From H17-190 sp034435615 (GTDB lineage Bacteria; Chloroflexota; Dehalococcoidia; SM23-28-2; HRBIN24): DNA of 64,000 nt. The DNA is taken from positions 1 to 64,000 of the forward strand of contig DAOTWZ010000019.1 in assembly GCA_034435615.1 (NCBI GenBank). The letters are read 5' to 3'. The position numbers and the translations under genes are program-made. Numbering within the stretch: the stretch's first letter is position 1; each line of letters opens with the position of its first letter. This document shows positions 1 to 8,328 of the stretch, piece after piece. The notes under the pieces are model-generated. The model saw only the letters and a list, made by a program, of their open reading frames with translations. It was not told the DNA's origin and made no database searches.

Positions 1-77
1 GCCAGCCGCACCACGTCCTTGTCCTCGTACCGCCCAAACTTCACCATGTCCACGCCAACAACCGCTACCTCGCGCAT
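1..77 (-). CDS. Thiolase-family protein, N-terminal fragment
   Basis: Only the first 25 codons lie in the window; the gene runs off the left edge. The reading begins MREVAVVGVDMVKFGR, the usual opening of SCP2-type thiolases and acetyl-CoA acetyltransferase-like proteins (strand beta-1 followed by a T/VKFG motif). It starts at the ATG at 77, with AAGGGGG about 12 bases upstream as a plausible ribosome site. It lies directly downstream of a DUF35 gene in the same reading frame, separated by the DUF35 stop and 16 sense codons. That DUF35-thiolase pairing is well known and supports the assignment. The exact substrate cannot be told from so short a piece. Confidence 0.75.
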   Translation of the reverse strand, partial: MREVAVVGVDMVKFGRYEDKDVVRL

Positions 78-125
78 GGCCAGGTCAACCCCCTTTGTTT
101 CCGTCCACTCACCTACAGGTGCGCC

Positions 126-581
126 TCATTCTACCACATACCAGCGGGGAGCGATGACGTCGTTCCCCTCCCGGTCCACCCGCACCTTCTCGGCCCGCAT
201 CTTGACCTTCTTGCCGAACCAGGAGGGGTCGGGCTTGAGAGGGTCGAGGCCGTAGACGTTGCCGCGGATGGAGACGCCCTCCGGCAGGTCTATGATGCCG
301 GCGATGTAGGGGGCCTCAATGCCGGGAAGGGTCTGGTGGATGACGGTGAAGACGTAGAGCTCCCCCTCGTCGCTCAGCCGGATCTCGTCGAAGTCCTGGA
401 CGGCGCCGCAGCGGCCGCAGGCGTAGCGCTCCCCCAGAAAGGCGGTGCCGCACTGGCGGCAGCGGGAGCCGAAGAGGTAGGCCGGCTCCTCGGGGAAGTT
501 GTCGGGTATGCGAAGGAAGGGGACTATGGGACGGGCCTTCTTGGTCTTCTCCTCGGTCGCCTGTTCCTGGGTCACGGCCAC
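126..581 (-). CDS. DUF35 OB-fold, zinc-ribbon acyl-CoA-associated protein
   Basis: About 150 residues, the usual DUF35 length. A rubredoxin-like zinc ribbon (CRQCG, then CGRCG 14 residues later) precedes an OB-fold half with the family's typical hydrophobic strands (VFTVIHQTLPG, APYIAGIIDLPEG, VYGLDP). Proteins of this family bind acyl-CoA or partner with SCP2-type thiolases and aldolases, and a thiolase starts just downstream here. The longest frame opens at GTG 581. The GTG at 575 has GGAGG five bases upstream and is the better start, giving a product two residues shorter. Enzymatic partner and substrate are inferred from context only. Confidence 0.85.
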   Translation of the reverse strand: MAVTQEQATEEKTKKARPIVPFLRIPDNFPEEPAYLFGSRCRQCGTAFLGERYACGRCGAVQDFDEIRLSDEGELYVFTVIHQTLPGIEAPYIAGIIDLPEGVSIRGNVYGLDPLKPDPSWFGKKVKMRAEKVRVDREGNDVIAPRWYVVE

Positions 582-662
582 CTCCAGTAAACGTTAGAGC
601 AATTCGATACACAATTAGTAGCACGCCTATGGAAGGGACGTCAAGCTGGCCGGGCCGCCACC

Positions 663-2891
663 CTAGGGCGAGGCCTGGCCCAGGGCGCGGGGGAGGGCCT
701 CCTCATGGGCGCGCCGCAGGGCCTCCAGGGACAGGGCAATGTAGGGGCCCAGGTGGAAACCCCTGCCCCCCAGCCGGCCCAGGGGCGTCAGGGGGACGCC
801 GTGGGCCCGGGCCAGGGCCAGGAGGCGCTCCCCCGCCCCCTCCGGTGCCACCAGGAGGATGCGGGACTGGGCCTCCCCGAAGAGGGCGGCGTCCAGCCGC
901 CCGCCGATGCGCAGCTCCCGGGCCTCCAGCCCCAGCCCCTCCCGCAGGCAGAGCTCGGCCAACGCCACCGCCAGGCCGCCATCGGAGCAGTCGTGGGCGC
1001 AGCGGACGAGCCCCTCCCCCATGGCGGCCAGGGCGGTCCGCTGCACCTGCGCCTCCAGGGACAGGTCTATGCGGGGGCGGCCCCCCACCCGGCCGTGCAG
1101 GTGACGCAGGTACTCGCTGCCGCCCAGGCTGGACACGTGCGCCTCCGGGCCAGGGCCCAGGAGGAAGACCTCGTCCCCGGGGCGGGCGGTGCCCGGCCGG
1201 GGCAGGCGGTAGACGTCCTCTATCAGTCCCACCATCCCCACCACCGGCGTGGGGTAGACGGGCCGGCCGGCCGTCTCGTTGTAGAGGCTGACGTTGCCGG
1301 AGACCACGGGAAGGCCCAGGGCGGCGCAGGCCTCCGCCATTCCCTCGATGGCCTCCTGCATCTGCCAGTAGACGTGGGGCTGCTCGGGGTCGCCGAAGTT
1401 CAGGCAGTCGGTGAGGGCCAGGGGCCGGGCGCCCAGGCAGACCACGTTGCGGGCGGCCTCCGCCACGGCGATGGCCCCGCCCGCCCGCGGGTCCAGGTAG
1501 CAGTAGCGGCCGTTAGCGTCGGTGGCGACGGCCAGGGCGCGGCGGCTTCCCTTCAGACGGAGGACAGCGGCGTCCGCCCCCGCCTCCACCACCGTGTTCC
1601 CCAGCACCGACTGGTCATACTGGCGGTATATCCAGCGGCGGGAGCAGACGTTGGAGCTGGCGAGGAGGCGCAGGAGGGCGTCCGCCGGGTCGGCCACGTC
1701 CGGCAGGGCGGCCAGATCCAGGGCGTGCAGGGAGGCCAGCTCCTCCGGCGGCGCCGCCGGGCACTCGTAGAGGGGCGGGTCGGTGAGGAGGGAGACCGGG
1801 AGGGAGGCCACCTCCCGCCCGTCCTCCAGGACGCGGGCCTGGCCATCGTCCGTCACCTGGCCGACGATGGCCCAGGGCACCTCCCAGCGCTGGAAGAGGC
1901 GTGCCACCTCCTCCTCGTGCCCCCGGCGGACGACGATGAGCATCCGCTCCTGGGACTCGGAGAGCATCACCTCGTAGGGCGTCATCCCCGCCTCGCGGCG
2001 GGGCACCCGCGCCACGTCGATGACGACACCGCTCCCCGCCCGGGCCGCCGCCTCCACGGCGGCAGCGGTGAGGCCGGCCGCCCCCAGGTCCTGGATGCCC
2101 ACGAACCAGTCCCGGTGCCGCTCGGCCAGCTCCAAGCAGGCCTCGATGAGGAGCTTCTCCAGGAAGGGGTTGCCTACCTGAACGGCCGGCCGTAGCTCCT
2201 CGTAGCGGGCGGAGGGGTCGGTCCGGGAGGCCAGGCCAGAGGCGCCGTGGATACCGTCCCGCCCCGTCTCCGCCCCCACCAGCATGAGCAGGTTGCCGGC
2301 GCCCTCCGCCCGGGCCCGCACCAGGCCGTCCGCGGGGGCGATGCCCACGCACATGGCGTTGACCAGGGGGTTGTGGGTGTAGGCCTCCTCGAAATAGACC
2401 TCGCCCCCCACGGTGGGGATCCCCAGGCAGTTGCCGTAGCCGCCGATGCCGCCCACCACGCCGCCGAAGAGATAGCGGTTGCGGGGCTCCGAGAGGGGGC
2501 CGAAGCGCAGGGAGTCCAGCAGGGCGATGGGCCGCGCCCCCATGGCCAGGACGTCCCGCACTATGCCCCCCACCCCGGTGGCCGCCCCCTGGTAGGGCTC
2601 GATGGCCGAGGGGTGGTTGTGGGACTCGATCTTCAGGACGACGCAGAGGCCGTCCCCCACCTCCACCGCTCCGGCGTTCTCCTCGCCGCGGCGGGTGAGC
2701 ACCCAGGGGGCCTCCCCCGGCAGGCGGCGCAGGAGGGGACGAGAGTGCTTGTAGCCGCAGTGCTCACTCCAGAGGGCGCCGAACATACCCAGCTCCAGGG
2801 CGTTGGGCTCCCGGCCCAGGCGGGCCACCAGCAGCTCGTACTCCGCCCGGCTGAGGGCGATGGCGTCCAGAACTCGCTGGTCTACCTCCAT
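663..2891 (-). CDS. purL: Phosphoribosylformylglycinamidine synthase subunit PurL
   Basis: 742 residues, the length of the small PurL form that works with separate PurS and PurQ subunits. It carries out the fourth step of purine synthesis, the ATP-dependent amidation of FGAR to FGAM. Visible signatures are WSEHC near residues 41-45, the catalytic-loop ESHNHP at 89-94 followed by a glycine-rich AIR-synthase motif, and SESQERM in the middle of the protein. The start is ATG 2891, preceded by AGGAGGGG nine bases upstream. This start overlaps the end of a small upstream frame by 10 bases. No purQ or purS is seen in the window. Confidence 0.97.
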   Translation of the reverse strand: MEVDQRVLDAIALSRAEYELLVARLGREPNALELGMFGALWSEHCGYKHSRPLLRRLPGEAPWVLTRRGEENAGAVEVGDGLCVVLKIESHNHPSAIEPYQGAATGVGGIVRDVLAMGARPIALLDSLRFGPLSEPRNRYLFGGVVGGIGGYGNCLGIPTVGGEVYFEEAYTHNPLVNAMCVGIAPADGLVRARAEGAGNLLMLVGAETGRDGIHGASGLASRTDPSARYEELRPAVQVGNPFLEKLLIEACLELAERHRDWFVGIQDLGAAGLTAAAVEAAARAGSGVVIDVARVPRREAGMTPYEVMLSESQERMLIVVRRGHEEEVARLFQRWEVPWAIVGQVTDDGQARVLEDGREVASLPVSLLTDPPLYECPAAPPEELASLHALDLAALPDVADPADALLRLLASSNVCSRRWIYRQYDQSVLGNTVVEAGADAAVLRLKGSRRALAVATDANGRYCYLDPRAGGAIAVAEAARNVVCLGARPLALTDCLNFGDPEQPHVYWQMQEAIEGMAEACAALGLPVVSGNVSLYNETAGRPVYPTPVVGMVGLIEDVYRLPRPGTARPGDEVFLLGPGPEAHVSSLGGSEYLRHLHGRVGGRPRIDLSLEAQVQRTALAAMGEGLVRCAHDCSDGGLAVALAELCLREGLGLEARELRIGGRLDAALFGEAQSRILLVAPEGAGERLLALARAHGVPLTPLGRLGGRGFHLGPYIALSLEALRRAHEEALPRALGQASP

Positions 2892-3109
2892 GCCCGGCGA
2901 CCCCTCCTAAGCGACGTCGGCAGAGGCACGGCAGGCCAGAAGGCGAGGGGGACGGCCGCCGCCAGGCCCGTCAGGAGGAAAGGCGGCAGCCAGGCCGGCT
3001 CCTCCCTGTCCAGGCCGGCGGCCAGCAGGAGGAGGAAGGAAACAGCGGCCCACGTCGCCCGCAGGGCACCTGTGAGCAGGCCGGCCGGGAAGGGGAGGAG
3101 CGCTCGCAC
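2882..3109 (-). CDS. Possible small two-helix membrane protein
   Basis: A 75-codon frame overlapping the purL start by 10 bases on the same strand. The translation has two hydrophobic stretches (about residues 9-32 and 41-63) and a basic tail (RRGRRAWR), as in small inner-membrane proteins. The start is GTG with no clear ribosome site. I recognise no family. High-GC DNA yields chance hydrophobic frames, so this is a candidate, supported mainly by tight coupling to purL and by filling a gap between that gene and the DUF4389 remnant. Confidence 0.35.
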   Translation of the reverse strand: MRALLPFPAGLLTGALRATWAAVSFLLLLAAGLDREEPAWLPPFLLTGLAAAVPLAFWPAVPLPTSLRRGRRAWR

Positions 3110-3129
3110 CGCGGCCCCATCTTACACTG

Positions 3130-3330
3130 GCGCTGGCCTAGGCGGAAGGGCGGATACTCGTCCCGCAGGAGGCTCACGTAAACGCCCGCGTTGGCCTGCC
3201 ACCGGTAACAGCCCACTTGACGAAGATCAGCAGGAGCGAGAGCCGCCCCGGATACTCTACATCGAAGAAGACCGGATAGGCACCGGCGACCTCGTCAGCC
3301 GTGACTGCTCTTCGGACCACGGAAGTGCCC
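3130..3330 (-). pseudogene. Remnant of a DUF4389-type membrane protein
   Basis: Two overlapping minus-strand frames together look like the two ends of a DUF4389 domain. One contains VEYPGRLSLLLIFVKW, like the YPERLSR..LVKW opening of that family, and stops at about 3174. The other contains YRWQANAGVYVSLLRDEYPPF, like its C-terminal RW..RV.AY..LL.DEYPPF. The parts abut at 3205-3230 but are in different frames, and the membrane core that should lie between them is missing. An internal deletion with frameshift would explain this. The match is from memory of the family's motifs and has not been aligned. Confidence 0.5.
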
Positions 3331-3403
3331 TCAGTACAGGCGTTACAGGCAAGAGGCGACAATGGAGGGCGAACAGGAGCCGCAGGCGGGCCGCCGGCGC
3401 AGG

Positions 3404-3631
3404 TCACTCCCCGGCCCCGTCCCGGGCGGCCTCCGCCGTCCTCTCGGCCATGCGGGCCAGCGTCTCGGCGTCCAGGAGGCCGGCGATGTCCAGTATCTCG
3501 ATTCCCACCAGACGGCCGTCCTCGCCGTAGTCCACCACCAGGCTGCCCTCCACCTCCACCGTCCTGGCCACGCGCACATTGCGGAGGGCGATGTAGAGGA
3601 CGTCGGCCTCAGAGTCGTACTCGATCCTCAT
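3404..3631 (-). CDS. DUF2283 family protein
   Basis: 75 residues, the typical size. It opens MRIEYDSEADVLYIAL and continues with a V..T.EVEG..VVDY strand pair and GRLVGIEILD. This is the full DUF2283 pattern of a small beta-rich protein of unknown function, often next to toxin-antitoxin or regulatory genes. The C-terminal 20 residues form a short charged helix (LARMAERTAEAARDG). The ATG at 3631 is the only sensible start, with a GGAGGGG-type site upstream on the minus strand. It lies downstream of the molybdenum hydroxylase large subunit and upstream of the DUF4389 remnant. No function can be assigned. Confidence 0.85.
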   Translation of the reverse strand: MRIEYDSEADVLYIALRNVRVARTVEVEGSLVVDYGEDGRLVGIEILDIAGLLDAETLARMAERTAEAARDGAGE

Positions 3632-3716
3632 CCTCCGCCCCTCCCTTCGGACAGGCGGCAGCGAACGTCCCTCCCGCCATCGATTGTAACCCGCCCGGCC
3701 GCCCGGGCGCCCCGGC

Positions 3717-6017
3717 CTAGTCCTGCACCTTGCCCAGGGCCCGCAGGATGCGCTCCGGCGTCAGGGGGTACTCGAAGACCCGTGCCCCCAGGGCATCGGC
3801 CACGGCGTTGGCTACCGCCGCTGGCCCGGGCACGATGGAGGGCTCCCCCACGATGCGCGCTCCGAAGGGCCCCTCCTCCGAGGGCACCTCCACGATGATG
3901 GTCTCTATGGGCGGCAGGTCGCGGGTGGTCAGGAGGCGGTAGTCCAGCAGGTTGGGGTTCAGGAGGCGGCCCTTTTCGTCGTAGAGCATCTCCTCGCTCA
4001 GGGCCAGACCCAGCCCCTGGCTGACCCCACCCTGCATCTGACCCTCCACGGAGCGGGGGTTGATGGCGAAGCCGGCGTCCTGAGCGATGGCGCAGCGCAG
4101 CACCGTCACCTCGCCGGTGTCGGGGTCTACCTCCACCTCCACCGCCTGGGCGGTGAAGCCGGGGGCCTGCTGGCGGGCGGTTATGTTGCCGCGGCCCAGG
4201 ACGGGAGCGTAGCGCACGCCGAAGCCGGTGGTCATGCGCCCCAGCTCGCGGAAGGTCACCTGCTTCTCCGGCTCCCCCTTGACCCGTACAACGCCGTCCT
4301 CCATCTCCAGCTCCTCCGGTGAGACCTGGAGGCGCTGGGCGGCGATCTCCAGGATCTGGCGACGGGCGTCCTCCGCCGCCAGCTTGACGGCACGGCCCAC
4401 CACGTAGGTGACCTTGGAGCCGGCGCTCATGCCGGCGTAGGGGGCAGACTTGGTGTCGCCGGTGGTCACGCTCACCATGGAGAGGGGAACGTTGAGCACC
4501 TCGGCGGCGATCTGGGCCAGGGTGGTGTTGGTGCCGGTGATGTCCACCGCCCCCACCATCACGTTGATGGTGCCATCGCCGTTGAGGGCCACGTTGGCAC
4601 TGGCCGGCTGCAGGCCGCCCAGCCAGCCCCCCACAGCGATGCCCACGCCCCGGTTGGGGTGCTGGCGGGTCTCATGGCGCCGCTGCCACAGCTCCGTCTG
4701 GCCGATGGCCTCCAAGCATTCCTTGAGGCCGATGGCCGGGTAGGGCTGGCCGCTGGGCAGTTGGTCTCCCTTCTCCACGGCGTTCTTGAGACGCACCTCC
4801 AGGGGGTCCAGCTCCAGTTGCTGCGCCAGCATGTCCATGGCGCTCTCGATGGCGAAGGCGACGTTGGGGGCGCCGGGCGCCCGCAGGGCGCCCACGCTCA
4901 CCTTGTTGGTCAGCACCTCGTAGCCCTGGATGTCCAGGTTAGGGCACTTGTAGAAGCCGCCGATGAGGAGGCAGCCAGCCATGACGGGCGCCCCGGGGAA
5001 GGCGCCGGCGTCGAAGATGACCTGGGCCTGGAGGGCGGTGAGGGTGCCATCCCGCTTCATCCCCACCTTCAGGTTGACCACGGCCTGGGGGGCAGGAGTG
5101 GTGGCCAGCATGTCCTCCTTGCGGTTCATGGTGAGGCGGACGGCGCGGCGGGTGACCATGGCCAGGGCGCCCACCAGCGCCTCATACAGGTAGATCTTGC
5201 CGCCGAATCCGCCGCCCACCTCGGTGGCGGTGACCCGCAGCTTGCTCTCAGGGATGCCCAGGGTCTTGGCCACCTCGTCACGGGTGAAGAAGGGGGCCTG
5301 GGTGCTGGTCCAGATGGAGAGCTCGCCGGTGGCGGCATCGTAGTCGGCGGTGATGACATGGGGCTCGATGTAGGACTGATGGACCATGGCGGAGCGCCAG
5401 GTGCCCTCCACCACGGCGTCGGCCTCGGCGAAGCCGGCCGCCACGTCGCCCCGCTGGAAGCTCATAGTGGAGGCGATGTTGGCCGCCTTGGGCTGCTCTT
5501 GCTCCTGGACATCGGCGGTGATGTGGCCCCGCTGCTCGGAGCGGTCCACCTCCTTGAGGGCACTGATACGGGCGGGCGGGGCGTCCTCCCGCATGGCGTC
5601 CAGGGGGTCCACCAGGGCCGGCAGCTCCTCGTAGTCCACCTTGACCAGGTCGCGGGCGTAGGCCGCCGTGTGCACGTCCTGGGCGATGACGGCGGCCACT
5701 GGCTGGCCGTAGAAGAGGACTTCGTCCCTGGCCAGCAGGACCTGACTGCGGTTGGAGGGGTTGGAGCGGTGAGGGGGGAGGTCGGCGGCGGTGACCACCG
5801 CCACCACCCCGGGGACGGCCAGGGCCTCGCTGGCGTCGATGCCACGGATGCGGGCGTGGGCCACGGGGGCCTGGACCAGCTTCACGTGCAGGAGACGGGG
5901 GAGCTTGATATCGTCCCCGTATTGGGTGCGGCCGGTCACCTTGGCGGGGGCGTCCAGCCGCGGCAGCGGCCTCCCCACGAAGCGGTACTGGGGCCTCTCC
6001 AGGGTCTCCCTAGCCAT
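3717..6017 (-). CDS. Molybdopterin-binding large subunit of a xanthine dehydrogenase/aldehyde oxidase-family hydroxylase
   Basis: 766 residues. The a/b hammerhead domain comes first (ending near 135), then the two-part molybdopterin-binding domain. Seen are GGGFGGK at 268-274, a GALRAPGAPN loop at 376-385 and the C-terminal GEP with the probable catalytic Glu725. The loop at 376-385 differs from the AYRCSFR of form I CO dehydrogenase and the AYRGAGR of form II. A hydroxylase of an N-heterocycle, aldehyde or aryl-CoA is therefore more likely than CO oxidation. It forms a heterotrimer with the two genes immediately upstream (order M-S-L). Start is the ATG at 6017, with GGAGGAG upstream. Confidence 0.9.
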   Translation of the reverse strand: MARETLERPQYRFVGRPLPRLDAPAKVTGRTQYGDDIKLPRLLHVKLVQAPVAHARIRGIDASEALAVPGVVAVVTAADLPPHRSNPSNRSQVLLARDEVLFYGQPVAAVIAQDVHTAAYARDLVKVDYEELPALVDPLDAMREDAPPARISALKEVDRSEQRGHITADVQEQEQPKAANIASTMSFQRGDVAAGFAEADAVVEGTWRSAMVHQSYIEPHVITADYDAATGELSIWTSTQAPFFTRDEVAKTLGIPESKLRVTATEVGGGFGGKIYLYEALVGALAMVTRRAVRLTMNRKEDMLATTPAPQAVVNLKVGMKRDGTLTALQAQVIFDAGAFPGAPVMAGCLLIGGFYKCPNLDIQGYEVLTNKVSVGALRAPGAPNVAFAIESAMDMLAQQLELDPLEVRLKNAVEKGDQLPSGQPYPAIGLKECLEAIGQTELWQRRHETRQHPNRGVGIAVGGWLGGLQPASANVALNGDGTINVMVGAVDITGTNTTLAQIAAEVLNVPLSMVSVTTGDTKSAPYAGMSAGSKVTYVVGRAVKLAAEDARRQILEIAAQRLQVSPEELEMEDGVVRVKGEPEKQVTFRELGRMTTGFGVRYAPVLGRGNITARQQAPGFTAQAVEVEVDPDTGEVTVLRCAIAQDAGFAINPRSVEGQMQGGVSQGLGLALSEEMLYDEKGRLLNPNLLDYRLLTTRDLPPIETIIVEVPSEEGPFGARIVGEPSIVPGPAAVANAVADALGARVFEYPLTPERILRALGKVQD

Positions 6018-6063
6018 ATCGCTCTCCTCCTCCCTGCGCAGTCCTGCGTTCCTCGGGGCCGCC

Positions 6064-6537
6064 TCAGCGACGCATCTCCTCAGCGGCCGCCAGGACGGCC
6101 TCGTAGATCTTGGTGTAGCCAGTGCAGCGACAGAGGTTGCCGGCCAGGGCCAGCCGCACCTCCTCCAGGCTGGGGCTGGGGTTGCGGTCCAGCAGGGCCT
6201 TGGCGGCCATGACCATGCCCGGGATGCAGTAGCCGCACTGGACGGCGCCCCGCTCCACGAAGGCCTTCTGGAGGGGGTGCAACTGGCCGTCCCGGGCCAG
6301 CCCCTCTATGGTGATTACCTGGCTGCCGTCGGCCTCCACGGCCAGCATGATGCAGGAGGTGACGAGCCTGCCATCGACGATCATGGAGCAGGCGCCGCAG
6401 TCGCCGGTGCCGCAGCCCTCCTTGCTGCCGGTGAGGTCCAGGGCCTCCCGCACGGTGTAGAGGAGGGTCCACCAGGGCTCCACGGCCACCTGGTAGGGCT
6501 CGCCGTTGACGGTGAGAGTGATCAGGCGCTTGGCCAT
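6064..6537 (-). CDS. [2Fe-2S] small subunit of the molybdenum hydroxylase
   Basis: 157 residues, the standard length for this subunit. The plant-type ferredoxin domain supplies Cys42, 47, 50 and 62 (GCGTGDCGAC...SC). The four-helix domain supplies Cys101, 104, 136 and 138 (CGYC...LCRCTGY). Both clusters look intact. The protein passes electrons from the molybdopterin site of the large subunit to FAD on the medium subunit. It sits 46 bases upstream of the large-subunit gene and about 110 bases downstream of the FAD subunit, on one strand, as expected for an operon. The ATG at 6537 is preceded by AAGGAGGC. Confidence 0.95.
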   Translation of the reverse strand: MAKRLITLTVNGEPYQVAVEPWWTLLYTVREALDLTGSKEGCGTGDCGACSMIVDGRLVTSCIMLAVEADGSQVITIEGLARDGQLHPLQKAFVERGAVQCGYCIPGMVMAAKALLDRNPSPSLEEVRLALAGNLCRCTGYTKIYEAVLAAAEEMRR

Positions 6538-6648
6538 AGGCGCCTCCTTGTGGCTGAGCTGGCCTCGGTCTCCATATCTACCATCTTAGCAGGTGGGCGG
6601 TGCCGGGGCGTCCTCCGGGGAGCGGGCCGGTCGTCCCGGGGGGCGGGG

Positions 6649-7530
6649 TCATGACCGGGCGCGGGCCAGGGCCTGCTCCAGCAGGCGCTCCGTCATGGCG
6701 CCCACCAGATAGCGACGAAAGGCGGCGGAGCCCCGGACATCGGATATGGGGCGCGCCTCCTCCCGCGCCAGGGCGGCCGCCTGGGCCAGGAGGGCGGGCG
6801 TGGGGCGCTGGCCCTCCAGGGCGGCCTCCGCCCGTCGCGCCCGTATGGGCGTGGGGGCGACAGCGCTCAGGGCGATGCGTGCCCGCTCTATGACCCGGCC
6901 GGAGGCGTCCAGGGCCAGCACTACCGCCACCCCCACCACGGCGATGTCCATCTGCTTGCGGGGGGTGTGACGACGGTACACGCCCCCCGCCCGCGGCGGC
7001 GGGGGAGGCAGCAACAGCTCCGTCAGCACCTCGCCGTGGCGGAGGGCCGTCAGGCCGGGGCCCTGGAAGAACTGCTCCAGGGGGAGCGTCCTCTCCCCCT
7101 GCGGCCCCACGATGCGGGCCTGGGCCTCGTAGGCCAGAAGGGGGGCGGCGGTGTCGGCGGAGGGGGCGGCGTTGCAGACGTTGCCGCCGATGGTGGCCAT
7201 GTTCATGGTCTGGAGGGAGCCCACCAGCCCGGCGCCGTCGGCCAGGGCGGGGTAGCGCTCCCGCACGATGGGGCTCTCCGCCACCTCCGCCATGGTGAGG
7301 CCGGCCCCCAGACGCAGGCCCTCCCCCTCCCGCCACTCCAGCACCTTCAGTTCGGGCAGGCGGCGGAGGCTCACCAGATAGCGAGGATAGGGGAACTTGT
7401 GGCCTCCCTCCTTGAGCTGGACGACGAGATCGGTGCCGCCGGCCAGGGCACGCCCGCCCTCGCCTTCGCGCTGGAATATCTCCAGCGCCTCCGCGAGGGT
7501 AGCGGGGGCGTAGTAATCGAAGGGGCGCAT
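6649..7530 (-). CDS. FAD-binding medium subunit of the molybdenum hydroxylase
   Basis: 293 residues from ATG 7530, chosen because family homology begins MRPFDYYAPATL and GGGAGAG lies upstream. The frame itself stays open for another 88 codons upstream, but that part is the repeat-rich spacer. FAD-binding motifs AGGTDL (30-35) and TIGGNVCNA (113-121) are present, followed by the CO-dehydrogenase flavoprotein C-terminal domain. It accepts electrons from the [2Fe-2S] subunit encoded next. This is the first gene of the M-S-L operon. The upstream spacer to the divergent DinB gene holds a 62-bp direct repeat and no promoter that I could identify on this strand. Confidence 0.93.
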   Translation of the reverse strand: MRPFDYYAPATLAEALEIFQREGEGGRALAGGTDLVVQLKEGGHKFPYPRYLVSLRRLPELKVLEWREGEGLRLGAGLTMAEVAESPIVRERYPALADGAGLVGSLQTMNMATIGGNVCNAAPSADTAAPLLAYEAQARIVGPQGERTLPLEQFFQGPGLTALRHGEVLTELLLPPPPPRAGGVYRRHTPRKQMDIAVVGVAVVLALDASGRVIERARIALSAVAPTPIRARRAEAALEGQRPTPALLAQAAALAREEARPISDVRGSAAFRRYLVGAMTERLLEQALARARS

Positions 7531-7628
7531 CCTCGGACTCTCCCTGAGCTTGAGCTTTTCCTGGCATTCTAGCGCAGCCGAAGGGGGCGCCGCAACCTGG
7601 GGACGCCGCCAGCGTAGGGCGCCGCAGC

Positions 7629-7759
7629 CCTCCCGCCTCCAGACCACCCCCGCTATGCGCCCGGCCATCCGCCACCGACCACCGAAGGCGTCCCAGGCCT
7701 CCCGCCTCCAGACCGCCCCCGCTATGCGCCTGACCACCCGCCACCGACCACCGAGGGCG
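7629..7759. repeat. Pair of 62-bp imperfect direct repeats
   Basis: Copies at 7629-7690 and 7698-7759 begin CCTCCCGCCTCCAGACC and end CACCGACCACCGARGGCG. I count five mismatches between them, and the repeat period is 69 bases. They fill the intergenic space between the divergent Mo-hydroxylase and DinB genes. They do not look like insertion-sequence ends. They could be a local tandem duplication or members of a dispersed intergenic family. Confidence 0.8.
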
Positions 7760-7774
7760 CGTAAAATAAAGGGG

Positions 7775-8272
7775 ATGCTCGAGGCAGTCCGCACCCTGTA
7801 CGGCTACAGCGCCTGGGCCAACCAGCGCGTGCTGGAGGCAGCGGCGAGGCTGGAGCGAGAGCGCTACTTCGCCCCGGCGGGGACCAGCTTCGGCCCCGTG
7901 CACGATACCCTCGTCCACATCATGGGGGCGCAGTGGGTCTGGCTGCAGCGCTGGCAGGGAGAATCGCCCCTGGCTCTGCCACAGCCGGCCGACTTCCCCG
8001 ACCTGGCTGCCCTGCATGCCCGCTGGGACGAGGTGGAGGCGGCCACCGTCCGGTTCCTGGAGAGTCTGGACGAGGCCGCCCTTCAGCGAGAGGTCTCCTA
8101 CACCAACACCCGCGGTCAGGCCTTCGCCTTCCCCCTCTGGCAACTCATGCTGCACCAAGTGAACCACGCCACCCAGCACCGCAGCGAGGTGGCCATGGCC
8201 CTCACTGGACTGGGCCACTCCCCGGGCGAACTCGACCTCCTGCGCTACCTGGCGCGGCTCGCCCAGCGCTGA
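7775..8272 (+). CDS. DinB family protein
   Basis: 165 residues from ATG 7775, with AAAGGGG just before it. This is the usual DinB length, a four-helix bundle that often binds a divalent metal through three histidines. Candidate ligands are the His in HDTLVHIMGAQWVW and the pair in HQVNHATQHRSEV near residue 130. The N-terminal YGYSAWANQRVL is typical of the family. Some DinB/YfiT proteins are thiol-dependent S-transferases (bacillithiol or mycothiol), but most have no known role, and none can be assigned here. A longer frame upstream runs through the direct repeats and is not believed. Confidence 0.88.
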   Translation: MLEAVRTLYGYSAWANQRVLEAAARLERERYFAPAGTSFGPVHDTLVHIMGAQWVWLQRWQGESPLALPQPADFPDLAALHARWDEVEAATVRFLESLDEAALQREVSYTNTRGQAFAFPLWQLMLHQVNHATQHRSEVAMALTGLGHSPGELDLLRYLARLAQR

Positions 8273-8317
8273 GGGCGCCGTCCTCCCCCGCCTATGGGAC
8301 AGCGACGGCGCGCGTGC

Positions 8318-8323
8318 TATCAT
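8318..8323 (+). promoter_or_regulatory. Candidate extended -10 element (TGC-TATCAT)
   Basis: TATCAT preceded by TGC, a form seen again before other genes in this window (17941, 47213). The -35 is poor; the best match is GGGACA at 8296-8301 with a 16-base spacer. If used, transcription would begin near 8330. That puts the downstream DsbA-like GTG at position +1 or nearly so. Confidence 0.4.
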
Positions 8324-8328
8324 GCAAG

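Noticed and set aside
705..2195. Long plus-strand frame opposite purL
   Set aside because: Antisense shadow of a conserved gene; composition is Gln/Gly/His-rich with no motif.
2971..3216. 81-codon minus-strand protein
   Set aside because: Only its first part matches DUF4389 and the rest is a Ser/Pro-rich out-of-frame tail; treated as pseudogene sequence.
3717..7530. Aerobic CO dehydrogenase (coxMSL)
   Set aside because: The active-site loop reads GALRAPGAPN, not AYRCSFR or AYRGAGR.
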